From the NCBI GenBank assembly GCA_964617665.1, contig CAZUAH010000711.1, positions 1 through 6,543 of the forward strand: a stretch of 6,543 bases of DNA. The letters run 5' to 3'. Position 1 is the stretch's first letter. The number at the start of each line of letters is the position of its first letter. This DNA is from JADHUC01 sp964617665 (GTDB lineage Bacteria; Planctomycetota; Planctomycetia; Pirellulales; Pirellulaceae). Under the pieces are notes generated by a model. It searched no databases, had not been told where the DNA came from, and saw only the letters and a list, made by a program, of their open reading frames with translations. Of this stretch, positions 1-6,414 are shown piece by piece. Position numbers and translations under genes: made by a program.

Positions 1-570
1 ACCCTCCCCGTTCATTACACTCAACGCACCAAACCGACCGGCTGCCTGACCCGCTATTTCTTCACGCGGACAGAGAACAAGCGGGCAGTCATCGAGACGG
101 GAAAGAAGCCAAAGCGACTGGTCGGCTGCAAGCCGACAATGCGTATCTGGAAAAGACTTACGTCCAGCGAGCCTCTCCAGAATCCGATCCGCGTGGCACG
201 GAAGTACGAGCAGTTTCTCCACACCGGCGATCACAGCTACGCCGATGCTGCCAGGCGGTTTGACGTGTCACGGGTGACCATCTGCCACTACGTGGCCCTT
301 GTCCAGCGTCTCCCTGCCGACTTCGTATCCTGGCTGGAGGCCCAGGATGATGTCCTCGTCCTGACCTGCTTTTGCGAGTGCAGGCTGCGGGAGGTAACCA
401 GGCTTGGCGACGAGTTGGCCCAGCGTCAGCGACTGGCGGAGATGGCACGAGAGGCTCGCGCCACCGCCCCTGACACCGCCTCCGATCTGGGAGCCTTGCT
501 GGATTGGGCCGGTACGGTCGCGTCACCGAGGCTGGGCAAAGAACTCCGAGCCATCTGTCTGGACGGCTGA
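1..570 (+). CDS. ParB/KorB-like helix-turn-helix protein, 5' end outside window
   Basis: The reading frame is open from the first base of the window to a TGA at 568-570 (189 codons), so the gene probably starts upstream. The first in-window ATG (139) has no convincing ribosome binding site, and the 46 codons before it look coding: they are basic and include the stretch LTRYFFTRTENKRAVIETG. A helix-turn-helix lies at about residues 79-96 of the visible part (YADAARRFDVSRVTICHYV), followed by LVQRLPADFVSWL, the pattern seen in ParB/KorB-type HTH segments. The C-terminal third is rich in Arg, Ala and Glu, is probably helical, and contains a C-F-C-E-C cluster. From the family, proteins of this build often sit next to serine or tyrosine recombinases in mobile or integrated regions. 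The role as a DNA-binding accessory of a recombinase upstream is inference. The fold call is fairly secure; the function is not. Confidence 0.7.
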   Translation, partial: TLPVHYTQRTKPTGCLTRYFFTRTENKRAVIETGKKPKRLVGCKPTMRIWKRLTSSEPLQNPIRVARKYEQFLHTGDHSYADAARRFDVSRVTICHYVALVQRLPADFVSWLEAQDDVLVLTCFCECRLREVTRLGDELAQRQRLAEMAREARATAPDTASDLGALLDWAGTVASPRLGKELRAICLDG

Positions 571-600
571 CGGCACAGTTCGGTTGGTAATCTCTGCCGC

Positions 601-618
601 TGGTCACGTCTGTGACCA
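601..618. repeat. Perfect 7-bp inverted repeat (TGGTCAC-gtct-GTGACCA)
   Basis: TGGTCAC and GTGACCA are exact reverse complements separated by four bases. They lie 30 bases after the stop of the HTH gene and about 160 bases before the transposase start. No run of T follows, so this is not a standard intrinsic terminator. It could be a transcript-end hairpin, an operator for the HTH protein, or chance. Confidence 0.45.
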
Positions 619-707
619 CAGCCAACGGACGCATTTCCCGTTTCTTCCATCACCCTCGGCCGCAACTCATCGTCACTCCTGGCGTCGTCCGGTAGAACGA
701 GATCTTC

Positions 708-737
708 ACAGGTTTCGGCGGGGTGCAAAAACCCTGT
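708..737. repeat. Imperfect inverted repeat upstream of the transposase
   Basis: ACAGGTTT (708-715) pairs with AAACCCTGT (729-737) over eight base pairs with one bulged C and a 13-base loop. It ends 38 bases before the transposase ATG. I found no matching copy downstream of the transposase, so it is not shown to be an element end. It may form a hairpin in a transcript reading into the transposase. Confidence 0.3.
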
Positions 738-775
738 CATCTCCCATCCTACCAACAGTTTACGGTTATACCGAC

Positions 776-1846
776 ATGGCGAAGTTTTTCCACCCACTGA
801 TCGCTGTCCTGGCCCGCGCCACGGAGTCAGAGTTGGCCCAATACGTAGAGTTTCTCAAGGCCGAGAATCGTATCCTACGGAGCAAACTGCCCAAGCGTGT
901 CATCTGTACACCGGCCGAGCGCGACCGCCTCGTGAAACTCGGCAAGCCGCTGGGATCGGCCATCAAGGATCTGATTACAATCGTCACGCCCCGGAGCTTC
1001 GCCCGCTGGGTGAGCGGCGGCAACAAGGACAAGAAGGCCGGAGAGAAGAAAGAACGCAAGTCGGGACGGCCACGGACCCCGGAGGCGATCCGCGAGCTGA
1101 TTATCCAGATGGCGAAGGACAATGGCTGGGGCCTCGGACGCATCCTCGGGGAGTTGAAGAAGCTGGGTGTCAAATCCGTCTGCAAAAGCACAGTTCGCAA
1201 CATCCTCAAGGAGCATGGCTGCGATCCTGGACCGCGGAGTGGCGAGGGGACCTGGAGCGAGTTTCTCAAGATTCACGCGAAGACGCTGTGGGCCTGCGAC
1301 TTCATCTCAAAGAAGGTCTGGACGATGGGTGGTCTGGTCGACTTCTTCGTGCTGTTTTTCATCCACGTCGACACCAGGCACGTCTACATCGCCGGCATCA
1401 CGGCGAACCCGAACGAAGAATGGATGGCCCAGCAGGCGCGAAACCTGTGCTTGATGTTTGATGAGTGGCCGGACAAACCGCAGTACATTGTGTGCGACCA
1501 GGACACGAAGTTCACGGCGCACTTCGAGGAGATCTTGAAGTCAGAGTGTATCAAGCTCAAACGGACCGCTGTCCGGGCGCCGAACCAAAATGCGTACGCG
1601 GAGCGGTGGGCGCAGACCGTCCAGCAAGAGTGCTTGGATCACTTCATTGTATTGGGCGAGGAGCACCTGCGATATTTGGTTCGCGAGTTCGTTGAGCACT
1701 ACAACAACGAACGGCCGCACCAGAACAAAGGCAATCTACCGTTGGGTATGGAGAAGCCGCCAGACATCGGGAACACGTTGGGCGAGGTGGTCTGCCACGA
1801 GCGTCTGGGCGGATTGCTTCGGCATTACGAAAGAAATGCAGCATGA
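776..1846 (+). CDS. Integrase-core (rve) DDE transposase, 356 aa
   Basis: This encodes a transposase of the integrase-core superfamily, related to the IS3 OrfB and IS481 groups, which cuts and joins DNA ends using two metal ions. A charged N-terminal part (1-94) is followed by a helix-turn-helix at about residues 97-147 (beginning GRPRTPEAIRELI, ending STVRNILKEHG). The catalytic core has D175 (WACDF), D241 (CDQDTKF) and E276 (NAYAER), 34 residues lying between the last two, and then the typical HYNNERPH at 308-315. All three catalytic residues are present and the frame is unbroken, so the protein may be active. The frame is open well upstream, but the ATG at 776 (MAKFFHPLI) is preferred because the upstream codons overlap the previous gene and look non-coding. 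No Shine-Dalgarno sequence precedes this ATG; a TTATAC at 766-771 could be a -10 box of a nearly leaderless transcript. No terminal inverted repeats were found. Confidence 0.88.
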   Translation: MAKFFHPLIAVLARATESELAQYVEFLKAENRILRSKLPKRVICTPAERDRLVKLGKPLGSAIKDLITIVTPRSFARWVSGGNKDKKAGEKKERKSGRPRTPEAIRELIIQMAKDNGWGLGRILGELKKLGVKSVCKSTVRNILKEHGCDPGPRSGEGTWSEFLKIHAKTLWACDFISKKVWTMGGLVDFFVLFFIHVDTRHVYIAGITANPNEEWMAQQARNLCLMFDEWPDKPQYIVCDQDTKFTAHFEEILKSECIKLKRTAVRAPNQNAYAERWAQTVQQECLDHFIVLGEEHLRYLVREFVEHYNNERPHQNKGNLPLGMEKPPDIGNTLGEVVCHERLGGLLRHYERNAA

Positions 1847-1849
1847 TCT

Positions 1850-1864
1850 CCGGGGCGTGCCCGG
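1850..1864 (+). terminator. Weak hairpin just after the transposase stop
   Basis: CCGGG and CCCGG form a 5-bp all-GC stem with a five-base loop, starting four bases after the transposase TGA. There is no T tract, so it is at best a poor intrinsic terminator. It may simply reflect GC-rich sequence. Confidence 0.2.
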
Positions 1865-1994
1865 CAAGAGGCGACCACGTTGAACACGGCGGGTCGCGAC
1901 GCTGCGGATGAAGACGCAGACCATTTCTCCCTGACTTCGCACGATCCAACGAAGAACGCCCCCAGCCCAATCACTCAGGCCAGCGGCGTCTCCT

Positions 1995-2048
1995 TTACAG
2001 CTCGATCGACTCGACTTCGGCGACAAACCTTCCGGCGTCGTCACCCAT
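1995..2048 (-). CDS. Possible 17-aa ORF downstream of the VWA gene
   Basis: On the minus strand an ATG at 2048-2046 follows a strong ribosome binding site, GGAGGT at 2059-2054, with a five-base spacer. The frame reads MGDDAGRFVAEVESIEL and stops at a TAA (1997-1995). It begins 61 bases after the VWA stop and runs the same way. It could be a real microprotein, the remnant of a gene cut short when mobile DNA inserted from the left, or chance. Only the good ribosome binding site and sensible codon choice support it; no family is recognised. Confidence 0.2.
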   Translation of the reverse strand: MGDDAGRFVAEVESIEL

Positions 2049-2109
2049 AGGCGACCTCCGCCCGGCTACAGTTGGGGTCTTCTATCCGTCTCTCATGGTT
2101 TTAGTCGGG

Positions 2110-4596
2110 TCAATCACCGGCGCCGACATTTCGGAAAACATTGACTTCCAGCGGTGCGTTCGACTCGCCCGCTGTGCCTTCAATAATCTTGCCGGACCTG
2201 CTGCCTTCCGGCTTCAAAGCAGCCAGTGCTTGGAGCAACTCATCGTTCGTCTTCCGAGAGCGGAACTCGGGAGAGCAAACGCTCTCGATCCGAGTCCGCG
2301 AGTTGGCAGGGCTGAGGTAGATGCAGTAAACGCCGCCTTCGCGTGCCTCACAGCTACCGCTGAACTCGTCAGAACCGCTTTGCTCTAACTGCACGGAATC
2401 CACATCCAAGGTCGGCAGCACGACCGTGGCAACGGTAGGGGCCTCGGCCTCCAGATCCAACTTGCGAACTGTGATTTTTAGCGTGTCGTTTTCGACGTGC
2501 GTCTCGATGACCCAACCTCCCGAAGCGGATGTTTGCCGCTTCGACCAGCGCACCATCTGTCCAAAAAACCGACCATAGTCCTCCCATGTGGCCCACGGTG
2601 ACAACCAACGAGCCCCAGCATCCGACGTGAACACGGCAGTGCGGCCGTGCCCGGACCTCCACGTCGCCAACAGGGCATTGTTCAAGGTGCCAGCAGAGGA
2701 CGGGACTTCAAGGAGGACGTCGACCGGCGGGTCCTCCTTGACCGAGGTCAACTGGTAGCCCAGGATCGGCAGCACGGGCTCGTCAATCCCGCTGAGAATC
2801 TCGTGCTGAGATTTGATCGCCGGGCGCCATCCCCCGGGCTTCTCGTAGATCAGCGGTCGGCACACGCGCCGGGCCTCGTGTTGGGCGATCCGCGTCAGCG
2901 CCTTGTTGTTCCGCACCTGGTAGTGCTTGCCTCCGGTCGCCCCAGCAATCTTCTTCAAGACGGTGCTATCAGCAGGGCCTTGGCCGCTGACGGCTACGGT
3001 ACTGACAGTAATCCTGGACTTGTTCAACATTTGGATTGTAGACGCGGTGGGAGGTGACGGGCTGCCATCGCTAATGAGAAGCACGTGCTTGACGCTGGCG
3101 CTGGGGACGCCATCCAGCGAGTGCCTTGCCATTCGTAGTAGCGGATCGACATCGGGTGCCCGGCCGGGGACTGTCTCTGCGGTCCGCTCCAGTATCTTCG
3201 CTCGTACTGGGCCGATTCTCAGCAGGCCGTTCGGATGCGGCCCCCAGGCCCACTTTCCTAGACCGTCCCAGTACAGCAGGCCCAAATAATCCGTATCGCC
3301 CAAAGTGCGGAGTGCTTCACGTGCTACGACTCGCTGCCAGTCGCCGGGGCGTCCGGTCAGGGTGCCGTCGAACAGCAGGACCAGTGCTCCCGACGGCTTC
3401 ACTTTGGCAGTCCTCACCTGGAAGTCCAAAGGCATGATCGCCTCCAACTCGGTGTTCGCCCAGCCACCCGCTCCGAGGCCGTTTGGCCCGCCCAGCATGA
3501 TCAGTCCACAGCCCAAGTGCTGAGTGTTGCAGGCGAGCATCCTCACCTGGGCGTGGGTGAAATGTTCTCGCGGTACACCGGCGATGATGACCGTGTCGTA
3601 AGCCTGTAGCTCGGCCAGATTGTCGAACGAACTGTTGCTCTGTTGCACCGTCACGTCGATGCTCAGTCGTCGCAGTTCGTCGATCAAGCGGTCGAACTCA
3701 CCTCGGCGCTCGTTATCCTCGATCAACAGCACCTGGTCGTAGCTGCTGTCGACGCGGGCAAACGCTGACGTTCGATTGTTTTGCGGAGTGCCCTCAGGTT
3801 CATCGGCGATGAACCGGGCTTCGTAAATGTAGAAGCCGGGCGCATCGACCTTCTCATTAAAGGAAAAGACGCTCTTGCCCGGTGGCAAGGTGACACGCTC
3901 GTCGCTCACCAAAACCTGCTGCATTTGCCTCGATTTCGAGACGACCAACCGTCCAGCGACCTCACCGGAATCACCGTCGGTCGGTTGCACGACGTTGTTG
4001 ATCACCAGTGACAAGTCGAACGGCTGTTCTCGGCGTACCTTGTCGGGCAGGCTTAATCGTTCGACCGCTACGTCCCGGTGGTAGTGATACCGGATCGGAA
4101 CCACGTCAATCCCGACTCCGGCCGCCGCCGCGGATTCCGCCTCCGGCAACGCATCCGAGTGCGTTTGGTTGCCATCCGTGATAATCACGATGCGCTTCTG
4201 ACAGTCGGGTGGAAACGAGTCGGCAGCCAATCGGATGGCCGCCGCCAAGTCCGTGGCACTTGGATCGACGGCGTTTTCGATTGATGGACCCAACTCAACG
4301 TCGTCAGCCGTGATCCGCATTTCCCAGTGCGGCTTGCGGCCAAAGACGATCACTCCTGCTCGGTCCGCTTCGTGGCGATGTGCGGCGATGGTCCGATTGA
4401 TTTTCCCCACCATCGAGTTGAGGAGTTCCTTTGGCACGCTCTCGGACGCGTCGAGCAGGAAAATCACGCACCGGTCCGCCCCTTGATCTGTGGCCTTACC
4501 CTGCTTCGGACGGGCGGCCTCCCGTGAACACGATGCGCCGCTGACCACAACGGCCAGCAGAACGAAGTGAATCCAGGGAAAAGAAAGAACTTGCAT
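2110..4596 (-). CDS. Putative lipoprotein with VWA, GATase1-like and degenerate second VWA domains, 828 aa
   Basis: The N-terminus has a hydrophobic segment (about 9-19) ending at SGASC with Cys23, a plausible but atypical lipobox (Gly at -3), so the protein is probably exported and lipid-anchored. The first von Willebrand A domain (about 42-170) has a complete metal-binding MIDAS: D49-x-S51-x-S53, T115 and D141 (ITDGNQT). A beta-rich Ig-like stretch (about 175-285) follows, then a GATase1-like domain (about 287-393, with GLIMLGGPNGLGAGGW) lacking an evident catalytic Cys elbow. The second VWA domain (about 402-560) is degenerate: DGTLT replaces DxSxS, Pro481 sits where the MIDAS Thr is expected, and D510 is kept. 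The rest is a beta-rich tail with no C-terminal membrane segment. The start is supported by GGAGG at 4602-4606, five bases upstream. Similar multidomain VWA proteins are common in planctomycetes and usually unstudied; a scaffold or adhesion role is inferred. It is probably the last gene of the leftward group. Confidence 0.88.
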   Translation of the reverse strand: MQVLSFPWIHFVLLAVVVSGASCSREAARPKQGKATDQGADRCVIFLLDASESVPKELLNSMVGKINRTIAAHRHEADRAGVIVFGRKPHWEMRITADDVELGPSIENAVDPSATDLAAAIRLAADSFPPDCQKRIVIITDGNQTHSDALPEAESAAAAGVGIDVVPIRYHYHRDVAVERLSLPDKVRREQPFDLSLVINNVVQPTDGDSGEVAGRLVVSKSRQMQQVLVSDERVTLPPGKSVFSFNEKVDAPGFYIYEARFIADEPEGTPQNNRTSAFARVDSSYDQVLLIEDNERRGEFDRLIDELRRLSIDVTVQQSNSSFDNLAELQAYDTVIIAGVPREHFTHAQVRMLACNTQHLGCGLIMLGGPNGLGAGGWANTELEAIMPLDFQVRTAKVKPSGALVLLFDGTLTGRPGDWQRVVAREALRTLGDTDYLGLLYWDGLGKWAWGPHPNGLLRIGPVRAKILERTAETVPGRAPDVDPLLRMARHSLDGVPSASVKHVLLISDGSPSPPTASTIQMLNKSRITVSTVAVSGQGPADSTVLKKIAGATGGKHYQVRNNKALTRIAQHEARRVCRPLIYEKPGGWRPAIKSQHEILSGIDEPVLPILGYQLTSVKEDPPVDVLLEVPSSAGTLNNALLATWRSGHGRTAVFTSDAGARWLSPWATWEDYGRFFGQMVRWSKRQTSASGGWVIETHVENDTLKITVRKLDLEAEAPTVATVVLPTLDVDSVQLEQSGSDEFSGSCEAREGGVYCIYLSPANSRTRIESVCSPEFRSRKTNDELLQALAALKPEGSRSGKIIEGTAGESNAPLEVNVFRNVGAGD

Positions 4597-4671
4597 CGCC
4601 CCCTCCGTTCACGCTCTGGCGGACTGGCAGCCGACGCACGATTGCGATCAGCTCATGAAACTGTACATCCC

Positions 4672-4687
4672 CAAGACGGCGGTCTTG
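4672..4687. repeat. Perfect 6-bp hairpin between cupin and VWA genes
   Basis: CAAGAC and GTCTTG flank a four-base loop. The hairpin lies in the 136-base gap between the cupin stop and the VWA start. No T tract follows on either strand. If the genes are co-transcribed, it could act as a partial transcription stop or an mRNA-stabilising structure that lets the VWA gene be expressed at a different level. Confidence 0.4.
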
Positions 4688-4689
4688 AG

Positions 4690-4715
4690 ATTCTATCATC
4701 CGGCGGTGATGTCGA
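4690..4715 (-). promoter_or_regulatory. Weak candidate promoter for the VWA gene
   Basis: On the minus strand TAGAAT (4695-4690) matches five of six bases of a sigma-70 -10 box, and TCGACA (4715-4710) matches five of six of a -35 box. The spacer is only 14 bases, shorter than the usual 16-18, which makes this doubtful. It would give a leader of roughly 85 bases containing the 4672-4687 hairpin. Confidence 0.15.
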
Positions 4716-4732
4716 GGAGAGCCGAAATCTGC

Positions 4733-4990
4733 CTACAGCCACCGTGCCGTCGTGCTACCGATGCTCCTGGCCGAGTGAACGGCACCGGTTGGTATTAACA
4801 GTTCTTCGCCGGGCTGTGGATGAAGCACTTGCCCCTCGACCTTGAACTCCATCTCGCCTTCCAACACGATCACGACTTCGTCGGTGGCGTGCGTAAAGTC
4901 CTCCCGCCGTTGCCCCGGTGCGTCAATCCATAAGTCGCAACTGAACCCGCGAGCTGCCCAGTCAGTGGCGATTCGTTCTCGGTCAACCAT
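4733..4990 (-). CDS. Small single-domain cupin protein, 85 aa
   Basis: This is a compact cupin beta-barrel. Motif 1 is THATDEVVIVLEGEMEF (residues 33-49), with H34 and E38 as likely metal ligands; the second His of the usual HxH pair is replaced by Thr36. Motif 2 is PGEELLIPTGAVH (60-72), giving the PxGxxH signature with H72 as ligand. The protein ends at TTARWL, at the edge of the barrel, so the C-terminus is short even for a minimal cupin. It has no signal peptide and is expected to be cytoplasmic. The ATG lies 21 bases after the stop of the 439-aa gene, with a modest GGGAAG (4999-5004) eight bases upstream, so the two are almost certainly co-transcribed. Cupins this small act as metal-dependent enzymes or ligand-binding sensors; the substrate cannot be told from sequence. 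Confidence 0.85.
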   Translation of the reverse strand: MVDRERIATDWAARGFSCDLWIDAPGQRREDFTHATDEVVIVLEGEMEFKVEGQVLHPQPGEELLIPTGAVHSARSIGSTTARWL

Positions 4991-5011
4991 GTACGTTTCT
5001 TCCCGTGTCGA

Positions 5012-6331
5012 TCAGCCTTCCGCTTGCTGTCCAGCGCTTGCGACAGCCTTTTCTGCCTCCGCCAGCGTTGCCCTGTCCCAATCTTCGCCGAGCAGCTTGC
5101 CCAGCATTTCCATTGCCTCCTCCCGACTCTGACCAGTATTCTCAAAGTGGCGCTGCCAGAATACGTCCCACCAGTCCGGCGGCTCGACGTGAAGTCCAGC
5201 GTACTCCGTAGGCCGACCCATTCGGCCTTCCACAACCAAGCTGCCAACGTAGTCCGCCTGCTTGTAGACCTTATTGATCTGCGCCGCAATGTCCGCCATA
5301 TCCTCCTCGGATACCACACCATTGCTGGTCGCCTTGTAGAACTGCACGGTAACGCGAACCGGGTAGCGTTCGTCGCGTTCGATCTCCAAGCCGTCAATCT
5401 CCGTGAATGGCCCTTCGACCTTGCCATGCCCAATAACGGCTTCCTCCACGTCACTCGGTGCCGCCATCGCACAGCACAGTATCATATCCGTATCTTCCAG
5501 GCCGCCACGAAATCTCATCGGCTCCTTTTGTTTCAGGGGCACCTGGATCAGCAGCACCATATTCAGCCCTTCACGGTCGGCCTCCTCATCACCATCCTCT
5601 GCTGGTGAGGTCTGCTGTTCGCGGGCCTCGGCCAGGAAATCGCTCTTGCGATGGCCTGTCAAACTAGCCCGTTCGCCGTTTTGGTTGAAGAATAACCGCT
5701 GCCCCCACGTATCTCCCGCCTCGAACCCGTCGCGCACATTGTCGATAACGGTGATGCTCGTGCCTTCCCGCGTAGCCAAGATCGTCAGCACCGCTGGATC
5801 GCCGGCACGCGACTGGTAGTTGAACAACACTGGGTTGAACTCAGCGATGCCTTCCTTGGGAATGGGCAGGAAACAGGCTTGGGCGCTGACCAGGACGTGA
5901 CTGTCGTGATCCTCGGTCAGCAGTGATGTGCGATCCCCTTTCCAGCTCTCGGAATCGTTAAGGTAGGTCCGCACGTTGCCCAGCAACTCGCGCAGTGTGA
6001 TCTTCTCCAGCGGCTGGCCCTTCTCGTTGCCCACCAGCAGGAAGAACTCGTCCGGGGAAATGTCGCCACTGATGTCCGAGAAGTTAGGGTAGCGGATCAC
6101 CGGCATGCAGCTCAGCTCGTAGTCTTCACGGCCTGGGATCTGATGCTGCACCTGGATCGTCATATCGCTGATGTTGGGGCCGACAGCCGAATCATCAAAG
6201 CGGGCAGTGTCCTCCCACGTGACGTCTAGGACGTGCAGTCCATGCTTCTTGGCCAGCCGCCCGACGGCCTTGTCTCGGACCATCTCGGTCGTTTTCGTGA
6301 TGGTTTTGGCGTAATCGTCAGTTATCTTCAT
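5012..6331 (-). CDS. Protein of unknown function, 439 aa, soluble
   Basis: I do not recognise a named domain. No signal peptide or membrane segment is visible, so a cytoplasmic protein is expected. The N-terminus (1-32) is charged and helical. A folded region (about 33-233) includes DEFFLLVGNEKGQPLEKITL (94-113), SHVLVSAQACFLPIPKEG (144-161) and TWGQRLFFNQNGERASLTG (208-226). An acidic linker (about 234-254) follows, then a second folded region (256-370) with VLLIQVPLKQKEP, VEEAVIGHGKVEGPFTEIDG (295-314) and VRVTVQFYKATSNGVVSEED. The C-terminus is Trp- and charge-rich (PPDWWDVFWQRHF) and ends in helices. The ordered, non-repetitive sequence suggests a conserved family. The ATG is well fixed by AGGAGGT four bases upstream. 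It heads a leftward transcript with the cupin and perhaps the VWA gene. The coding call is secure; the function is unknown. Confidence 0.85.
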   Translation of the reverse strand: MKITDDYAKTITKTTEMVRDKAVGRLAKKHGLHVLDVTWEDTARFDDSAVGPNISDMTIQVQHQIPGREDYELSCMPVIRYPNFSDISGDISPDEFFLLVGNEKGQPLEKITLRELLGNVRTYLNDSESWKGDRTSLLTEDHDSHVLVSAQACFLPIPKEGIAEFNPVLFNYQSRAGDPAVLTILATREGTSITVIDNVRDGFEAGDTWGQRLFFNQNGERASLTGHRKSDFLAEAREQQTSPAEDGDEEADREGLNMVLLIQVPLKQKEPMRFRGGLEDTDMILCCAMAAPSDVEEAVIGHGKVEGPFTEIDGLEIERDERYPVRVTVQFYKATSNGVVSEEDMADIAAQINKVYKQADYVGSLVVEGRMGRPTEYAGLHVEPPDWWDVFWQRHFENTGQSREEAMEMLGKLLGEDWDRATLAEAEKAVASAGQQAEG

Positions 6332-6335
6332 GGTT

Positions 6336-6342
6336 ACCTCCT
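6336..6342 (-). promoter_or_regulatory. Strong ribosome binding site of the 439-aa gene
   Basis: AGGAGGT on the minus strand is a perfect match to the 16S anti-Shine-Dalgarno core, four bases before the ATG at 6331. It fixes the start of the unknown gene and suggests efficient translation compared with the weaker site of the cupin. Confidence 0.8.
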
Positions 6343-6354
6343 GTTAAGTCGTCG

Positions 6355-6370
6355 CAGATCTGATTATCAG
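6355..6370. repeat. Two overlapping short palindromes at the promoter
   Basis: CAGATCTG (6355-6362) and CTGATTATCAG (6360-6370, five-base arms around a central T) overlap by three bases. They cover the candidate -10 box and the predicted transcription start of the 439-aa gene, a normal place for an operator. Short palindromes also arise by chance, so binding by a regulator is only a suggestion. Confidence 0.3.
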
Positions 6371-6391
6371 CCCTATTGAAGCGTTCGTCGA
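6363..6391 (-). promoter_or_regulatory. Candidate sigma-70-type promoter for the 439-aa gene
   Basis: On the minus strand TCGACG (6391-6386, four of six matches to TTGACA), a 17-base spacer and GATAAT (6368-6363, five of six matches to TATAAT) lie in the 83-base gap between the phosphoesterase stop and the 439-aa start. Transcription would begin near 6356, leaving a leader of about 25 bases that includes the AGGAGGT site. The geometry is good, but planctomycete promoters are poorly defined. Confidence 0.35.
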
Positions 6392-6414
6392 GAATAGCAG
6401 CGGTGGCTTTCTGC

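Noticed and set aside
404..775. In-frame open extension upstream of the transposase ATG
   Set aside because: It overlaps the HTH gene in another frame and its translation is rich in Trp, Pro, Arg and Ser, like out-of-frame sequence. The ATG at 776 fits the family start.
1902..1919. CTGCG/CGCAG hairpin in the convergent spacer as a terminator
   Set aside because: The stem has only five base pairs with an eight-base loop and no T tract.
1825..1974. A 49-aa GTG-started minus-strand ORF following an AGGAG near 1990
   Set aside because: The spacing from AGGAG to GTG is about 15 bases, the ORF overlaps the transposase 3' end, and the product resembles nothing.
4496..4699. A 67-codon minus-strand ORF beginning MIESQDRRLGD in the cupin-VWA gap
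   Set aside because: It has no good ribosome binding site and runs out of frame into the start of the VWA gene, which has a strong start of its own.
4870..5472. A 200-codon open frame on the minus strand overlapping the 439-aa gene and the cupin
   Set aside because: It is a shadow in another frame of two better-supported genes; its product is dominated by Arg, Ser and Thr, with no domain pattern.
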